Assembly (NCBI GenBank): GCA_947491935.1
Contig: CANLLF010000003.1
Span: 372,001-436,000, forward strand
Direction: 5' to 3'
Source of the DNA: an uncultured Roseicyclus sp.
GTDB lineage: Bacteria > Pseudomonadota > Alphaproteobacteria > Rhodobacterales > Rhodobacteraceae
DNA length: 64,000 bases
The notes under the pieces: generated by a model
Databases searched by the model: none
Told to the model about the DNA's origin: nothing
The model's input: only the letters and a program-made list of their open reading frames with translations
Made by a program: the position numbers and the translations under genes
Shown: one piece after another, positions 10,830 to 20,265 of the stretch
Layout of the letters: every line of letters begins with the position of its first letter
Numbering within the stretch: position 1 is the stretch's first letter

Positions 10830-13193
10830 ATGGATGCCCTTGATCGCAAGCTGCTTCGGGATTTCGCCCGCCTTTGGGCCCAGTTTCTGGCGATTGCGCT
10901 GGTTCTGGCGGCGGGTGTGGCCATCATGCTGATGTCGCTTGGCATGTCCCGCTCGCTGGAAGACACGCGCGACACGTATTACGAGCGCAATCGGTTCGCG
11001 GATGTCTTTGCTGATGCCCGGTCGGCACCGCGGTCAATGCTTGGGGCGATCCGCGCCATAGAGGGCGTCGCGATTGCCGAGGCGCGTGTCACGACCCGAG
11101 CAACCCTTAGTATTGCGGACAAGACCGGAACCACCGTGGCCCATTTCGCCTCGCTGCCTGAAACCCGCGAGCCCATGCTGAACGTCCCGATCCTGCGCAG
11201 CGGACGGTGGCCTGATCCGCTCAGTACGTCAGAGGTGTTGTTGAATCAGCCCTTTGCCGAGGCCAATGGATTGCGGCCGGGCGATGGCTTCACCGCCAAT
11301 ATCAATGGGGCCGAACGGGAATTGACCGTTGCGGGCCTCGCCCTGTCGCCGGAGTTCATCTACACGATCGGGCCGGGAAGCCTCGTGCCCGACAACGAGG
11401 ATTTCGGCATAGTCTGGATGCCCGAACGCGCGCTGTCTGGCCTCTTGGGACGGACCGGTGCCTTCGACAATCTGGCGATCATGCTGCGTCCGGGGTTCCG
11501 GGCCGAACCCGTGATCGAAGAATTGGACCGATTGCTTGAACCCTATGGCAGCTGGGGCGCCCATGACCGCGACACCCAGACGTCACATTCCTTCGTCGAG
11601 GGCGAGATCACGCAGCTTCGGGTTCTGGCCTATGTCCTTCCGCCGATTTTTCTGGGGATCACGGTTTTCCTTGTGAACATGGTCATGGGCCGGATCGTGA
11701 AGCTGGAACGCACCGAGATCGGATTGCTGAAAGCCCTGGGCTACAGCAAGCTGACCATCGCGCTGCATTATGTGCTGCTTGCCGGACTGGTTGCGGCGGT
11801 GGGCGTCGGATTGGGCTGGATCGCGGGAAGCTGGCTGAGCTATGGGCTGGCCAGGCTTTATGCGCAGTTCTTCGATTTTCCCTATCTTGTCTACAACGTG
11901 TCGTGGTGGCCTTACATCGCGTCGGGCCTGATCGGGTTTGCCGCCGCGTCCGCGGGCGCGGTCAATGCGGCCATGAAGGCCGCTTCGCTTTCACCGGCAA
12001 TCGCGATGCAGCCGCCGGCGCCCCCCCGCTACGAGCGCAATTGGTTCGACCGGGCCATGGCGGCGCTCCGGTTGAGCCAGCCATCGATGATGATTGTCCG
12101 GTCCATCGTGCGGTGGCCTCTCCGGGCCGCGTTCAGCGTTCTGGGGATGGCACTGGCCGTGTCGATCCTTGTGGCGTCCAACTTCTTTCCCGATGCGCTG
12201 GACGAGATCATTGATACCGCGTTCTGGCAATCGAACCGGCAGCACGCGATGCTCTATTTCAATGATGCGGTGCCCGAAACGGCCCTTGAAGAGGCGCGTC
12301 GTTTGCCGGGTGTCGTCCAGGCGGAAGGGCAGCAGTATTTCTCGGCCATCTTGCGTCATGAACACAGGGAGAAGCAAACGCCGATCGAAGCGCGTCGCCC
12401 CGATGCGGACCTCAGCCGCGTGGTTGATGCGGATGGACAGATCATCAACGCACCGCCCGACGGCATCATGTTATCCGAACGGCTGGCCGAGCAATTGGGG
12501 CTCGGTGTTGGCGATCTGGTTGAGATCGAGTTCCTGGGCAGCCGGCAGGGCACTTACGAGATACCGGTCACACGTCTGGTGACGCAGTACTTCGGACTTG
12601 GCGCCTATATGGATCAGGAAACGCTCGATCGCATGTTCCAGCAGGCCCCGCAGGTGTCCGTCATCAACCTCACCTTGGACGCCTCCCAACGCGACGCGTT
12701 CGAGGCGGCGCTGTACGATATACCCATGCTTGCCGGATCCACGATGATGGATGAAAACCGGCAGAGTTTCGAAGACACGATCAGCCAGAACGTGCTGGTC
12801 ACGACAACGACCTATCTACTCCTTGGTGCGCTGATCACCTTTGGTGTCGCGTATAATGGCGCGCGTATCCAACTCTCGGAGCGCGCGCGCGAGTTGGCCA
12901 GCCTCCGCATTCTCGGGTTCACACGCGGAGAAGTCGCCTACATCCTGATGGGCGAAATCATGCTCCTGGCGGTTGTGGCGCAACCCCTTGGGTGGGCCCT
13001 TGGCTGGTTCTTCGCCAAATCCATGGTCGAAGGGTTTTCCAGCGACCTCTACGCCATTCCGCTGATTTTGAACCCCGACACGTTCGCCTCTGCCAGCCTC
13101 GTGGTTCTGGCCGCCGCGTTTGTGTCTGTCTTGTTGGTCGCGCGTCGCCTTGGGCAGTTGAACCTCGTCTCCGTCATGAAAACAAGGGAATGA
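10830..13193 (+). CDS. FtsX-type ABC permease with two FtsX repeats
   Basis: The 787-residue protein has an N-terminal anchor (residues about 15-40), a large periplasmic domain, three membrane spans around 270-400, a second periplasmic domain (about 460-640) and three C-terminal spans (about 670-780). This doubled arrangement is that of the YbjP/DevC-like permeases. Each half ends with the FtsX pattern (VKLERTEIGLLKALGYSK; ERARELASLRILGFTRGEV). I chose the ATG at 10830 because the upstream ATG at 10776 lies inside the ATPase gene. The ATPase and the HlyD partner flank it. Confidence 0.9.
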   Translation: MDALDRKLLRDFARLWAQFLAIALVLAAGVAIMLMSLGMSRSLEDTRDTYYERNRFADVFADARSAPRSMLGAIRAIEGVAIAEARVTTRATLSIADKTGTTVAHFASLPETREPMLNVPILRSGRWPDPLSTSEVLLNQPFAEANGLRPGDGFTANINGAERELTVAGLALSPEFIYTIGPGSLVPDNEDFGIVWMPERALSGLLGRTGAFDNLAIMLRPGFRAEPVIEELDRLLEPYGSWGAHDRDTQTSHSFVEGEITQLRVLAYVLPPIFLGITVFLVNMVMGRIVKLERTEIGLLKALGYSKLTIALHYVLLAGLVAAVGVGLGWIAGSWLSYGLARLYAQFFDFPYLVYNVSWWPYIASGLIGFAAASAGAVNAAMKAASLSPAIAMQPPAPPRYERNWFDRAMAALRLSQPSMMIVRSIVRWPLRAAFSVLGMALAVSILVASNFFPDALDEIIDTAFWQSNRQHAMLYFNDAVPETALEEARRLPGVVQAEGQQYFSAILRHEHREKQTPIEARRPDADLSRVVDADGQIINAPPDGIMLSERLAEQLGLGVGDLVEIEFLGSRQGTYEIPVTRLVTQYFGLGAYMDQETLDRMFQQAPQVSVINLTLDASQRDAFEAALYDIPMLAGSTMMDENRQSFEDTISQNVLVTTTTYLLLGALITFGVAYNGARIQLSERARELASLRILGFTRGEVAYILMGEIMLLAVVAQPLGWALGWFFAKSMVEGFSSDLYAIPLILNPDTFASASLVVLAAAFVSVLLVARRLGQLNLVSVMKTRE

Positions 13194-13197
13194 TCCC

Positions 13198-14403
13198 ATG
13201 CCGCATACACGTCGCAATATCGTTCTTGGCCTTCTGGGCGCCGCCGTCGTGGGCGGTTTGATTTACGTGAGCGTTCGCACCGAGCCGATCGCAGTGGATC
13301 TGTATGAGGTTGGCCGCGACCGGTTGGTCGCGACCGTGGATGTGGATGGCGTCACACAGGTGGCCAACCTGTTCGAAATCGCCGCGCCGATATCCGGTAT
13401 TGCCCAACGGTCGCCCGTAGCGGTTGGCGATGTGGTGATCGCGGGCGAGACAATCGTGGCGCTGGTCGAGCCGTCTTCACCCGGATTGCTGGACGCACGG
13501 ACCCGCCTTCAAAGCGAAGCCGCGGTGCGAGAGGCCGAAGCGGCACTGAACGTGGCGGAGACCGACCGCACCCGCGCCGTGGAGGCACACAACTTCGCTC
13601 AATCCCAATATCGCCGGACGCAAACCCTGGTGGAGCGTGGCTTCGCTTCGGTCACCCGCCTTGAGAATGATCATCAGGGGCTCCTCGTTGCCGAAGCAGC
13701 TCTTGCGACGGCGGAGGCCCGGATCCTGCAGGCCCAAAGTGCGCTTGATCGGGCGGAGGCGGGCCTTGTCGATGCGTCCGATCACGCCGGAGAGGGGATG
13801 TGCTGCACACAAATAAGCGCCCCCGCGGATGGCGTCGTGCTTGACATCGACACGGTCAGTGAACGTCCCGTCGCAGCCGGTACACGCCTTCTATCCGTCG
13901 GCGACCCGGCCGATCTGCAAATCGTGGCCGATCTGCTGTCCGCCGACGCAGTGAGGCTGCCTGAGAGGACGCCCGCGACGGTCGAACGCTGGGGCGGCCC
14001 GTCACTCGAAGCCCGGATGCTTCGGATCGAACCCACTGCGCGCACCGAGGTTTCGGCGTTGGGGATCGAAGAGCAGCGCGTGGACGTCGTGTTTGAATTC
14101 ACGTCTCCACTGGAGCACCACAGCCGCCTTGGGCACGGTTTCGCCGTGTTCCTGCGGATCGTTGAGCTGGAGGTCGAAAATGCCCTGTTGGTGCCCCTGA
14201 ACGCAACCTTTCGCTCGGGCGACGGGTGGGCCGTGTTCCGCGCGACAGGGGATAGGGTTGAGCACGTATTGGTGGAGCTGGGTGAGCGCAATTCGCGCTA
14301 TGTCGAGGTGTTGGACGGCTTGGCCGAGGGCGACAGGGTGGTTGAACACCCTAATGAGGCCCTCGAGGACGGTGCGCTGATCGTCGAACGCACAACCTTC
14401 TGA
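13198..14403 (+). CDS. HlyD-family membrane fusion protein
   Basis: The 401-residue protein has an N-terminal anchor (NIVLGLLGAAVVGGLIYVSV), a first lipoyl half around ISGIAQRSPVAVGDVVIAGE, an alanine-rich coiled coil (about residues 95-195) and the second lipoyl half (CTQISAPADGVVLDIDT). A beta-barrel region follows. It would span the periplasm and couple the FtsX-type permease to an outer-membrane factor; no TolC-like gene is nearby. It starts 4 bases after the permease stop. Confidence 0.88.
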   Translation: MPHTRRNIVLGLLGAAVVGGLIYVSVRTEPIAVDLYEVGRDRLVATVDVDGVTQVANLFEIAAPISGIAQRSPVAVGDVVIAGETIVALVEPSSPGLLDARTRLQSEAAVREAEAALNVAETDRTRAVEAHNFAQSQYRRTQTLVERGFASVTRLENDHQGLLVAEAALATAEARILQAQSALDRAEAGLVDASDHAGEGMCCTQISAPADGVVLDIDTVSERPVAAGTRLLSVGDPADLQIVADLLSADAVRLPERTPATVERWGGPSLEARMLRIEPTARTEVSALGIEEQRVDVVFEFTSPLEHHSRLGHGFAVFLRIVELEVENALLVPLNATFRSGDGWAVFRATGDRVEHVLVELGERNSRYVEVLDGLAEGDRVVEHPNEALEDGALIVERTTF

Positions 14404-14411
14404 AGCGCGGC

Positions 14412-14590
14412 CTAGATTCCGAGCTTATCGGCGGCGCCTGCTGTATCGAGCGTCCTTCGGCTCATCTCGATCAGCTTTCCGGTCTCGTCTCCGTATTGAT
14501 CAATCGCCTTTTGGATGAACTGACCCTCGATATGCTAAAGTTCGGCCGGGTCCGGTATCGGATTGCTAGCGAGAGGCGCCCTTGAGGTTC
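14412..14590 (-). pseudogene. Possible remnant of the Fis-type HTH end of a sigma-54 response regulator
   Basis: The 341-base gap before the P-type ATPase pseudogene holds no complete gene. Read on the minus strand it gives NPIPDPAEL, a TAG at 14535-14537, then IEGQFIQKAIDQYG and EMSRRTLDTAGAADKLGI before a stop at 14412-14414. The pattern (I-E-x-x-F-I-x-x-A-I, then a turn, S-R-R-T-L, ending LGI) resembles the DNA-binding tail of DctD/NtrC-like activators. It is short, has an internal stop and a poor middle helix, so it is at best a relic. Confidence 0.35.
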
Positions 14591-14744
14591 CGGTGGTCTT
14601 GGCTGGCATCGTGCCGCTCGGTGTTTTGGGGATGCCCCATATTATCATTGAAACAGCCCGTCGTATTGATTTTCCGCAATGCATGGATCGGCTGGTCGGT
14701 CATTAATCGGAGGCGATGTTAACGATCCACCGGGATTGCCGTAG

Positions 14745-16517
14745 ATGGATGACGCACTCCCCATCTCGTCCGGACTTACTTCAGATCAAGTGGTCGCCAA
14801 GCGGCGTGAGTTCGGGTGGAACGAGCTGCCAAGGGCGCAGATGGCGTCACCATTCGTGCTCTTTGCTCACCAATTCCGCGGGCCACTGATCGCGATGCTC
14901 GTCCTTGCCGCGGGGATCGCCTATTGGCTGGGGGAGAGGACCGATGCAATCGTCATTGGCTTGGTTCTGATCCTGAACGCGATCCTCGGATTCGTACAGG
15001 AATGGCGCGCGGAAGCGGCCTTGGACGCCCTGCGCGCCATGCTCAGCCCGACGGCCATCGTCGTTCGTAACGGGCGGGAAACCCGCATCCCCGCCCGAGA
15101 CCTCGTTCCCCGTGATCTGGTGATCGTTGAAACGGGAGATGCCGTTCCGGCCGATCTGCAGTTGCTTGATGGCGCCGAGATCACGGTTGATGAAAGTACG
15201 CTGTCAGGAGAGTCGGTGGCCGTGGCCAAGGTGCCCGGCAAACCGGATGACGCGGGCCAGGTCTTTGCCGGGACTACTATCGTCGCGGGCCGCGGTGAGG
15301 GCCTCGTGACGCAGACTGGTCAAACCACATGATTTGGCCGCATCGCGGACCTGACGGCTCAGGTCGGTGCGCGGCAAACCAACCTTCAGCGACGTCTCGC
15401 CCAGCTTGCCCGTCAGATCGGGATCGCCGCCATTGTCGTGGCGGGGCTCGTCGGTGCCTTGGGCGTTTGGATGGGCCGTGAGCCACTGGACATGTTCATG
15501 ACGGGATTGTCGCTTGCGGTCGCCATGGTGCCCGAAGGTCTGCCGGTGGTTGTGACGATCACGTTGGCGCTTGGTGCCGCGGCGATGGCACGCACGAAAG
15601 CATTGGCGCGGCGCCTGCAGGTGATCGAAAGTCTTGGTGCGGCGTCGGTGATCTGCTAGGACAAGACCGGAACGCTGACCGAAAACCAGATGACCCTTGC
15701 CGATGTCTGGCCCGCGATGATGCGATCCTTGCGGCCATCTTGCAGACCGCGACCGTTTGCAACCATGCCAGCCTGCACCGAGAAGGCGACGGGTGGCCGA
15801 TGATCGGCGCTCCAACCGAAGGGGCGTTGATCACCTTGGCCCACAAGGGTTGGAGCCCCGACAATTCGCGTGACGACCGGTTGGCTGAAGTGCCCTTCAC
15901 CAGTGCCCGCAAGCGGATGAGCGTTTTGGCGAAAAACGGCGATACTGCCCGACTGCACGTGAAAGGTGCGCCGGAGGCCGTGCTGGAATGCACCACGACA
16001 ATCCTGACAGGTGGATGAACCTTGTCACAGACGGGGCCATAGCCGTTGCGCTAAGTCTGGAGAAATCCGAACAAGACCAGATGGAACACGCTCCGCGCAG
16101 TCCCGAAGCGCCGGTTCTGGGGTTCAGCGGCCGTCTGCTGATCGCGGCGTTCGGGGTGTATATCGGCGGGGCGAGCCTCTGGATCTTCTTCACGTTTCTG
16201 CCCGACGGGGTGGATGTCGCCCGGACCGCGGCCTTTACAGGTATGGTTGTGTTCGAGAAATTCAGCGTCTTCGCATTCAGATCCCTGCGCCAGCCATGCA
16301 CGCGGATCGGTGGCTGTCGAACCGGTTCCTGATCTTGGCTTTCACACTGAGCCTGATGATTCAACTGGCAGCGGTTTATTGGCCTCCATTACAGTCGCTT
16401 CTTATGACCGCGCCCATCGGACGGGACCATTGGTTCATGATCCTTGGCGCGACGATCCCCCTTGTTGCCGTGCCGGAGGTCATCAAGGCGGCGCTCTATC
16501 GTCGACCCTCCACGTAG
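14745..16517 (+). pseudogene. Cation-transporting P-type ATPase, heavily disrupted
   Basis: The pieces follow the order of a Ca2+-type P-type ATPase of about 900 residues. 14745-15329 gives the N-terminus and actuator domain (TVDESTLSGESVAVAKV). A TGA at 15330 interrupts TGQTT-FGRIADL. Then comes MVPEGLPVVVTITLALGA, and a TAG at 15657 falls in the phosphorylation motif, which reads C-stop-DKTGTLTENQM where CSDKTGTLT is expected. After TLADVW the frame shifts and some residues are lost before AAILQTATVCN. The nucleotide domain stops after APEAVLECTTTILTGG. The next piece, WMNLVTDGAIAVALS, belongs about 200 residues further on. One more frameshift lies near 16290 before RWLSNRFLILAFTLSLMIQ. It cannot make a working pump. 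Confidence 0.9.
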
Positions 16518-16533
16518 TGCTGGTGGCCGTTAC

Positions 16534-18279
16534 TCAGGCAGCTTGCCGGTTGCCGCCGGATGTCAGCGTGCTGACAGCGTCGTGGGTGCTGAGGAAGACC
16601 TGCCCACCCCTGAGTTTGTCCAGGAACCCGACACGCTGAAGGCGATCCATAACCGGGCCTTTGATCTCGGCCAGGTGCAGCGCCACCCCAGCGTCGTGCA
16701 GGCGTTCCGTTAGGCTCTCGAGCGTTTCAAGCGCGCTTGTATCAATGAAATTCACCGCACTCATGATCAAGACGAGATGCTCGATTTCCCCGTGATCTGC
16801 CACGCGAGCGAGAAGTTCATCTTCGAGATATGCGGTGTTGGCGAAGTAAAGGCTTTCATCCACGCGGATCGCCAGAAGGGCAGGGTGTGTTTCAACCTCA
16901 TGGCGCAGAACATTGCGAAAATGCTCGGTTTCGCCCACGCGGCCAACCTCCGCCATATGTGGGCGACTGGTGCGCCAGAGATAGAGCGCGATGGATAGGC
17001 CCACACCGGCGACGATGCCCCATTCGATGCCAAGCGCAAGAACGGCGATGAACGTTGCGATAAGCGATGCGGCGTCCGCTTTGTTGTACGTCCATGCCTC
17101 ACGCAGACTCTTCACGTCGATCAGGTTCGACACGGCAACCACGATGATCACGGCCAAGGTTGCCTTGGGCAGGAAATAGAGCAGGGGGGTGAGGACCAGG
17201 ACCGTGATGGCAATCAGGACGGCGGTGATGATCGAGGCCAGCGGTGTAACCGCCCCCGACGTGAAGTTCACCAGCGACCGGCTGAATCCCCCGGTAACAG
17301 GATAGCCGCCGGTGAACGACGCGCCGATATTGGCCGCGCCGAGGGCGATCATCTCCTGATTGGCATCGATCTTCTGGCGCCGTTTGCTGGCCAGCGATTT
17401 GGCAACGGACACACTCTCCAGAAAGCCCACCAGTGAGATCAGCAGGGCAGAGGGAAGCAGCGTCTGTACCAGGGTCAGATCGAACGTGGGGACGGTCAGC
17501 GGTGGCAGGCCCGCCGGGATCTGGGAGACGATGCTGACATTCGCCCTCATATCCAGTCCAAGCGCCCAGACGGCCACAGTGGTGATCAGTACGGCAACCA
17601 GAGGCCCGGTTTTCCCAACCGCGTCGGCCAGGCCATCCCCTAAACGAACGGCCTTCGACCAGCCGGTCAAACGGTTGCGAAAGACAAGGAGGATGGCGAA
17701 TGCCGATGCCGCCACGGCCAGGGTCGCGACGTTGGTCTGGCCGATATGGCCGATGGCGTGCGCGATTGTCTCGGTGATCAGGTGGCTACGGGGGATGTCG
17801 AAGCCCAGAAGATGTTTGAGCTGCGAGAACCCAATGACCAATGCCGCCGCGCTCGAGAACCCCGAGATGACAGGATGGCTGAGGAAATTGATCAGAAAGC
17901 CAAGCCGCGCGAGACCCATGCCAAGCAAGATCGCGCCGCTCAAAAATGCCAGCAGAACCGCGCCGCCAAGGTAGCCAGCGGTGCCGCTTTCGGCAATCTC
18001 CCCCAAGGTGGCCGCGACCATGAGTGAGACGATCGCCACAGGGCCAACCGCCAGGGCGCGGCTACTGCCCAGAAGCCCATAGAAGACGAGTGGAACGATG
18101 CTGGCATAAAGACCCACCTCGGGCGGCAAACCGGCCAGAAGGGCATAGGCCATGCCCTGCGGCACCAGCATGATCGCAACGATCAGGCCAGCTATCCCGT
18201 CGCTGGTCAACGCCTGTCGGGAATAACCCGGAAGCCAATCCAGTATGGGCAGTCGGGGCAAGATCTGGCGCCACGGCAT
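16534..18279 (-). CDS. SulP-family anion/sulfate permease with STAS domain
   Basis: The 581-residue protein has the SLC26/SulP layout: a membrane part of 10-14 spans (residues about 1-430, with LVPQGMAYALLAGLPPEVGLYAS at the front) and a C-terminal STAS domain (about 460-560, VLIMSAVNFIDTSALETLESL). SulP proteins move sulfate, bicarbonate or other anions. It lies 15 bases downstream of the rhodanese-like gene and ends the ArsR-rhodanese-SulP operon, so export or uptake of an oxidised sulfur product is likely. Unlike its pseudogene neighbour it is full length. Confidence 0.9.
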   Translation of the reverse strand: MPWRQILPRLPILDWLPGYSRQALTSDGIAGLIVAIMLVPQGMAYALLAGLPPEVGLYASIVPLVFYGLLGSSRALAVGPVAIVSLMVAATLGEIAESGTAGYLGGAVLLAFLSGAILLGMGLARLGFLINFLSHPVISGFSSAAALVIGFSQLKHLLGFDIPRSHLITETIAHAIGHIGQTNVATLAVAASAFAILLVFRNRLTGWSKAVRLGDGLADAVGKTGPLVAVLITTVAVWALGLDMRANVSIVSQIPAGLPPLTVPTFDLTLVQTLLPSALLISLVGFLESVSVAKSLASKRRQKIDANQEMIALGAANIGASFTGGYPVTGGFSRSLVNFTSGAVTPLASIITAVLIAITVLVLTPLLYFLPKATLAVIIVVAVSNLIDVKSLREAWTYNKADAASLIATFIAVLALGIEWGIVAGVGLSIALYLWRTSRPHMAEVGRVGETEHFRNVLRHEVETHPALLAIRVDESLYFANTAYLEDELLARVADHGEIEHLVLIMSAVNFIDTSALETLESLTERLHDAGVALHLAEIKGPVMDRLQRVGFLDKLRGGQVFLSTHDAVSTLTSGGNRQAA

Positions 18280-18294
18280 GGCCTGCTCCTCTGG

Positions 18295-18846
18295 TTACGC
18301 AGTCGCGGCGATGCGCTGATGGCCGGAAATCACCCGGTTCCAAGGCATATGTTTCAGGATCAACGCCATCATGCAGGTGCCGGTGATCTCGGCCTGCGCC
18401 GCGCCGACGCCGGCGACGGCACTCAGCACGATGAACCAGGGGTTCACTGCCACCAAAAGAACCACGCCCAGAAGGATCAGAAGACCAGCGGTGATCTCGA
18501 CCTGACCCATGATGCTGATGGGTGCTTTCGCATTTTCATTCACGGGAAGGCCCGCCCGCTGCCATGCCTCGATCCCGCCGTCCAGTTGATGGACGTCGCG
18601 ATATCCGGTTTGCAAGATGCGTGGGGCCGATGCCCCGGTGCGTCCGCCGCTCATGCCGTGAATGACCGCGATTTTTTCGTGTTCCTTGCGAAAGTCTTCG
18701 GTGTTGAACCCCGACAACGGCACGAGATGTGCCTCGGGGGTGAGTTCCTTGATGTCTTCATCGGGCTCTCTCCCGTCGATCAGAACGGGCTTGCCATCGT
18801 GGATCCCGTCGTGGGCTGTTTTCGGGTCGATTTTTCGCAAGGTCAT
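18295..18846 (-). CDS. Rhodanese-like domain protein with a DUF2892-type membrane tail; catalytic Cys replaced by Gly
   Basis: Residues 1-105 have a rhodanese fold pattern (VLIDGREPDED, LVPLSGFN, GGIEAWQRAGLPV). Residues about 110-160 form two membrane segments (GLLILLGVVLLVAVNPWFIV). The active-site loop reads VIHGMSGGRTG; family members have Cys at the first G (H-C-x-S-G-x-R). The codon is GGC at residue 64, so sulfur transfer through a persulfide should not work. It may bind or scaffold persulfide, or be decaying. Its start overlaps the ArsR stop by ATGA, so the regulator and this gene are co-translated. Confidence 0.82.
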   Translation of the reverse strand: MTLRKIDPKTAHDGIHDGKPVLIDGREPDEDIKELTPEAHLVPLSGFNTEDFRKEHEKIAVIHGMSGGRTGASAPRILQTGYRDVHQLDGGIEAWQRAGLPVNENAKAPISIMGQVEITAGLLILLGVVLLVAVNPWFIVLSAVAGVGAAQAEITGTCMMALILKHMPWNRVISGHQRIAATA

Positions 18847-19166
18847 CCATCTGCGTCCTTCTGATCTGCGCCGTCGGCGCAATAGGTCGCGTAGAGAAAC
18901 TCCAGCAGCGCCCCGACATCGGCCCGTACGATACGGTAGATCATCGTCTGCCCTTCGCGACGGGCCTTCACGATCCGCTCGCGACGCAAAACGGCAAGCT
19001 GTTGTGACACGGCCGTTTCCCGCGCGCCTATGGATTGCGCCAGTTGTCCGACCGATCTTTCGCCTTCGGTCAACTGGCACAGGATCATCAATCGGCTTTT
19101 GTTCGACAGAAGCGTCATGAGTTCGCAGACATCGTCTGCAGCTGAGGTCATGTCATTTATATTCAT
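18843..19166 (-). CDS. bigR: ArsR-family regulator of the BigR/SqrR persulfide-sensing type
   Basis: The 107-residue winged-helix repressor contains SVGQLAQSIGARETAVSQQLAVL as recognition helix region. Cysteines at 30 (RLMILCQL) and 96 (LYATYCAD) sit 66 residues apart, the same spacing as the two sensing cysteines of BigR and SqrR, which link through a tetrasulfide when persulfide rises. A third Cys14 is present. The ATG at 19164-19166 is the first in frame after the operator candidate. It heads the operon with the rhodanese-like protein and SulP permease, and a persulfide-dioxygenase-like gene is divergent, which supports the assignment. Symbol by similarity only. Confidence 0.82.
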   Translation of the reverse strand: MNINDMTSAADDVCELMTLLSNKSRLMILCQLTEGERSVGQLAQSIGARETAVSQQLAVLRRERIVKARREGQTMIYRIVRADVGALLEFLYATYCADGADQKDADG

Positions 19167-19182
19167 ACTTGCGCAGATAAGA

Positions 19183-19196
19183 AGATATACATATCT
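19183..19196. promoter_or_regulatory. AT-rich palindrome AGATAT-AC-ATATCT, probable operator of the ArsR regulator
   Basis: Perfect six-base arms lie 17 bases upstream of the ArsR start and 120 bases upstream of the divergent MBL gene. AT-rich palindromes in this place are typical of BigR/ArsR autoregulation. Binding is inferred from position and symmetry only. Confidence 0.6.
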
Positions 19197-19315
19197 CGTC
19201 AAGTGTTGGCTCGCGTCAAACGACCTATCAGCCGGGTGGCGCGCGCAGCTGAGAACGATCAATGCCGTCACCCGGCGCTGCGCGACTGTGAGATGAAAGA
19301 AGAGAGGAACCCATC

Positions 19316-20179
19316 ATGACCCCCGAAGTGAAAGCCTTCTTCGACGAAGGGACCTACACGGTGTCCTACATCGTGAAGGACCCCGGCAGCCCAAGCTGCG
19401 CCATCATCGATTCCGTCCTCGATTTCGATCCAAAGTCTGGGCGCACAGACACCACCTCCGCCGACGCGATCATCGCGCATGTGCGCGAAAACGATTTGAA
19501 GGTGGAGTGGCTGCTGGAAACCCACGCCCATGCCGACCACTTGAGCGCGGCGCCCTACATCAAGGACCAGCTTGGCGGAACAACAGCGATCGGAAGCCAT
19601 ATCACCGAAGTGCAGGACGTGTTCGCAAATGTCTTCAACGTCGAGAAGGGCTTCCAGACCGATGGCAGCCAGTTCGAACATCTGTTCGATGATGGTGAGG
19701 TGTTTCGGGTCGGTGGGCTGGAGGTGACGGCGATGCATACGCCGGGTCACACGCCCGCCTGCATGACCTTTGTTGCCGGTGAAGCCGCCTTTGTCGGCGA
19801 CACCTTGTTCATGCCGGATTACGGCACCGCGCGCGCGGATTTTCCGGGCGGTGATGCACGCAAGATGTATCGCTCGATCCAGAAGATCCTCGCGCTCCCC
19901 GACGAAACGACGCTCTATATGTGTCACGATTACAAGGCCCCTGGCCGGGACCAATATGCGTGGGAGACGACGGTGGCCGAAGAAAAGGCCAACAACGTGC
20001 ATATAGGGGGCGGCGTGAGCGAGGATGAATTCGTCGCCGTACGCGAAGCCCGCGATGCCACGCTTTCGATGCCGACGCTTATCCTGCCGTCCGTTCAGGT
20101 GAACATCCGCGCAGGTGAGATGCCGCCCGCCGAAAACAATGGCGTGTCGTACCTGAAAATCCCCATCAACCAACTCTGA
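19316..20179 (+). CDS. blh: Persulfide-dioxygenase-like MBL-fold hydrolase (Blh/ETHE1 group)
   Basis: The 287-residue protein has the metallo-beta-lactamase motif THAHADH (residues 69-75), HTPGHTPACM, GDTLFMPDYGTARADFPGG and CHDYKAPG. The combination DYGTARADFPGG is characteristic of the ETHE1/Blh persulfide dioxygenases rather than beta-lactamases or glyoxalases. It would oxidise glutathione persulfide to sulfite. It has no fused rhodanese domain; a separate rhodanese-like gene lies in the divergent operon. It shares the control region with the BigR-like gene. A GAAGAGAGGA ribosome site precedes the ATG. Confidence 0.88.
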   Translation: MTPEVKAFFDEGTYTVSYIVKDPGSPSCAIIDSVLDFDPKSGRTDTTSADAIIAHVRENDLKVEWLLETHAHADHLSAAPYIKDQLGGTTAIGSHITEVQDVFANVFNVEKGFQTDGSQFEHLFDDGEVFRVGGLEVTAMHTPGHTPACMTFVAGEAAFVGDTLFMPDYGTARADFPGGDARKMYRSIQKILALPDETTLYMCHDYKAPGRDQYAWETTVAEEKANNVHIGGGVSEDEFVAVREARDATLSMPTLILPSVQVNIRAGEMPPAENNGVSYLKIPINQL

Positions 20180-20188
20180 TACGCCTTG

Positions 20189-20212
20189 GGAGCCGCGCTC
20201 CTGTGCGGCTCC
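20189..20212 (+). terminator. Hairpin after the MBL gene, possible terminator
   Basis: GGAGCCGC and GCGGCTCC pair perfectly over an 8-base loop, starting 10 bases after the blh stop. No T-run follows, so termination may be partial or factor-dependent. Confidence 0.5.
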
Positions 20213-20265
20213 GGCAACCTCAGGAACCGACAGCGTCCCGCCCGATATCGTCCAGTACTTCAAAT

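Noticed and set aside
19268-20263. A 331-codon minus-strand frame opposite the MBL gene
   Set aside because: No family features, and the plus-strand gene has all metal-binding motifs.
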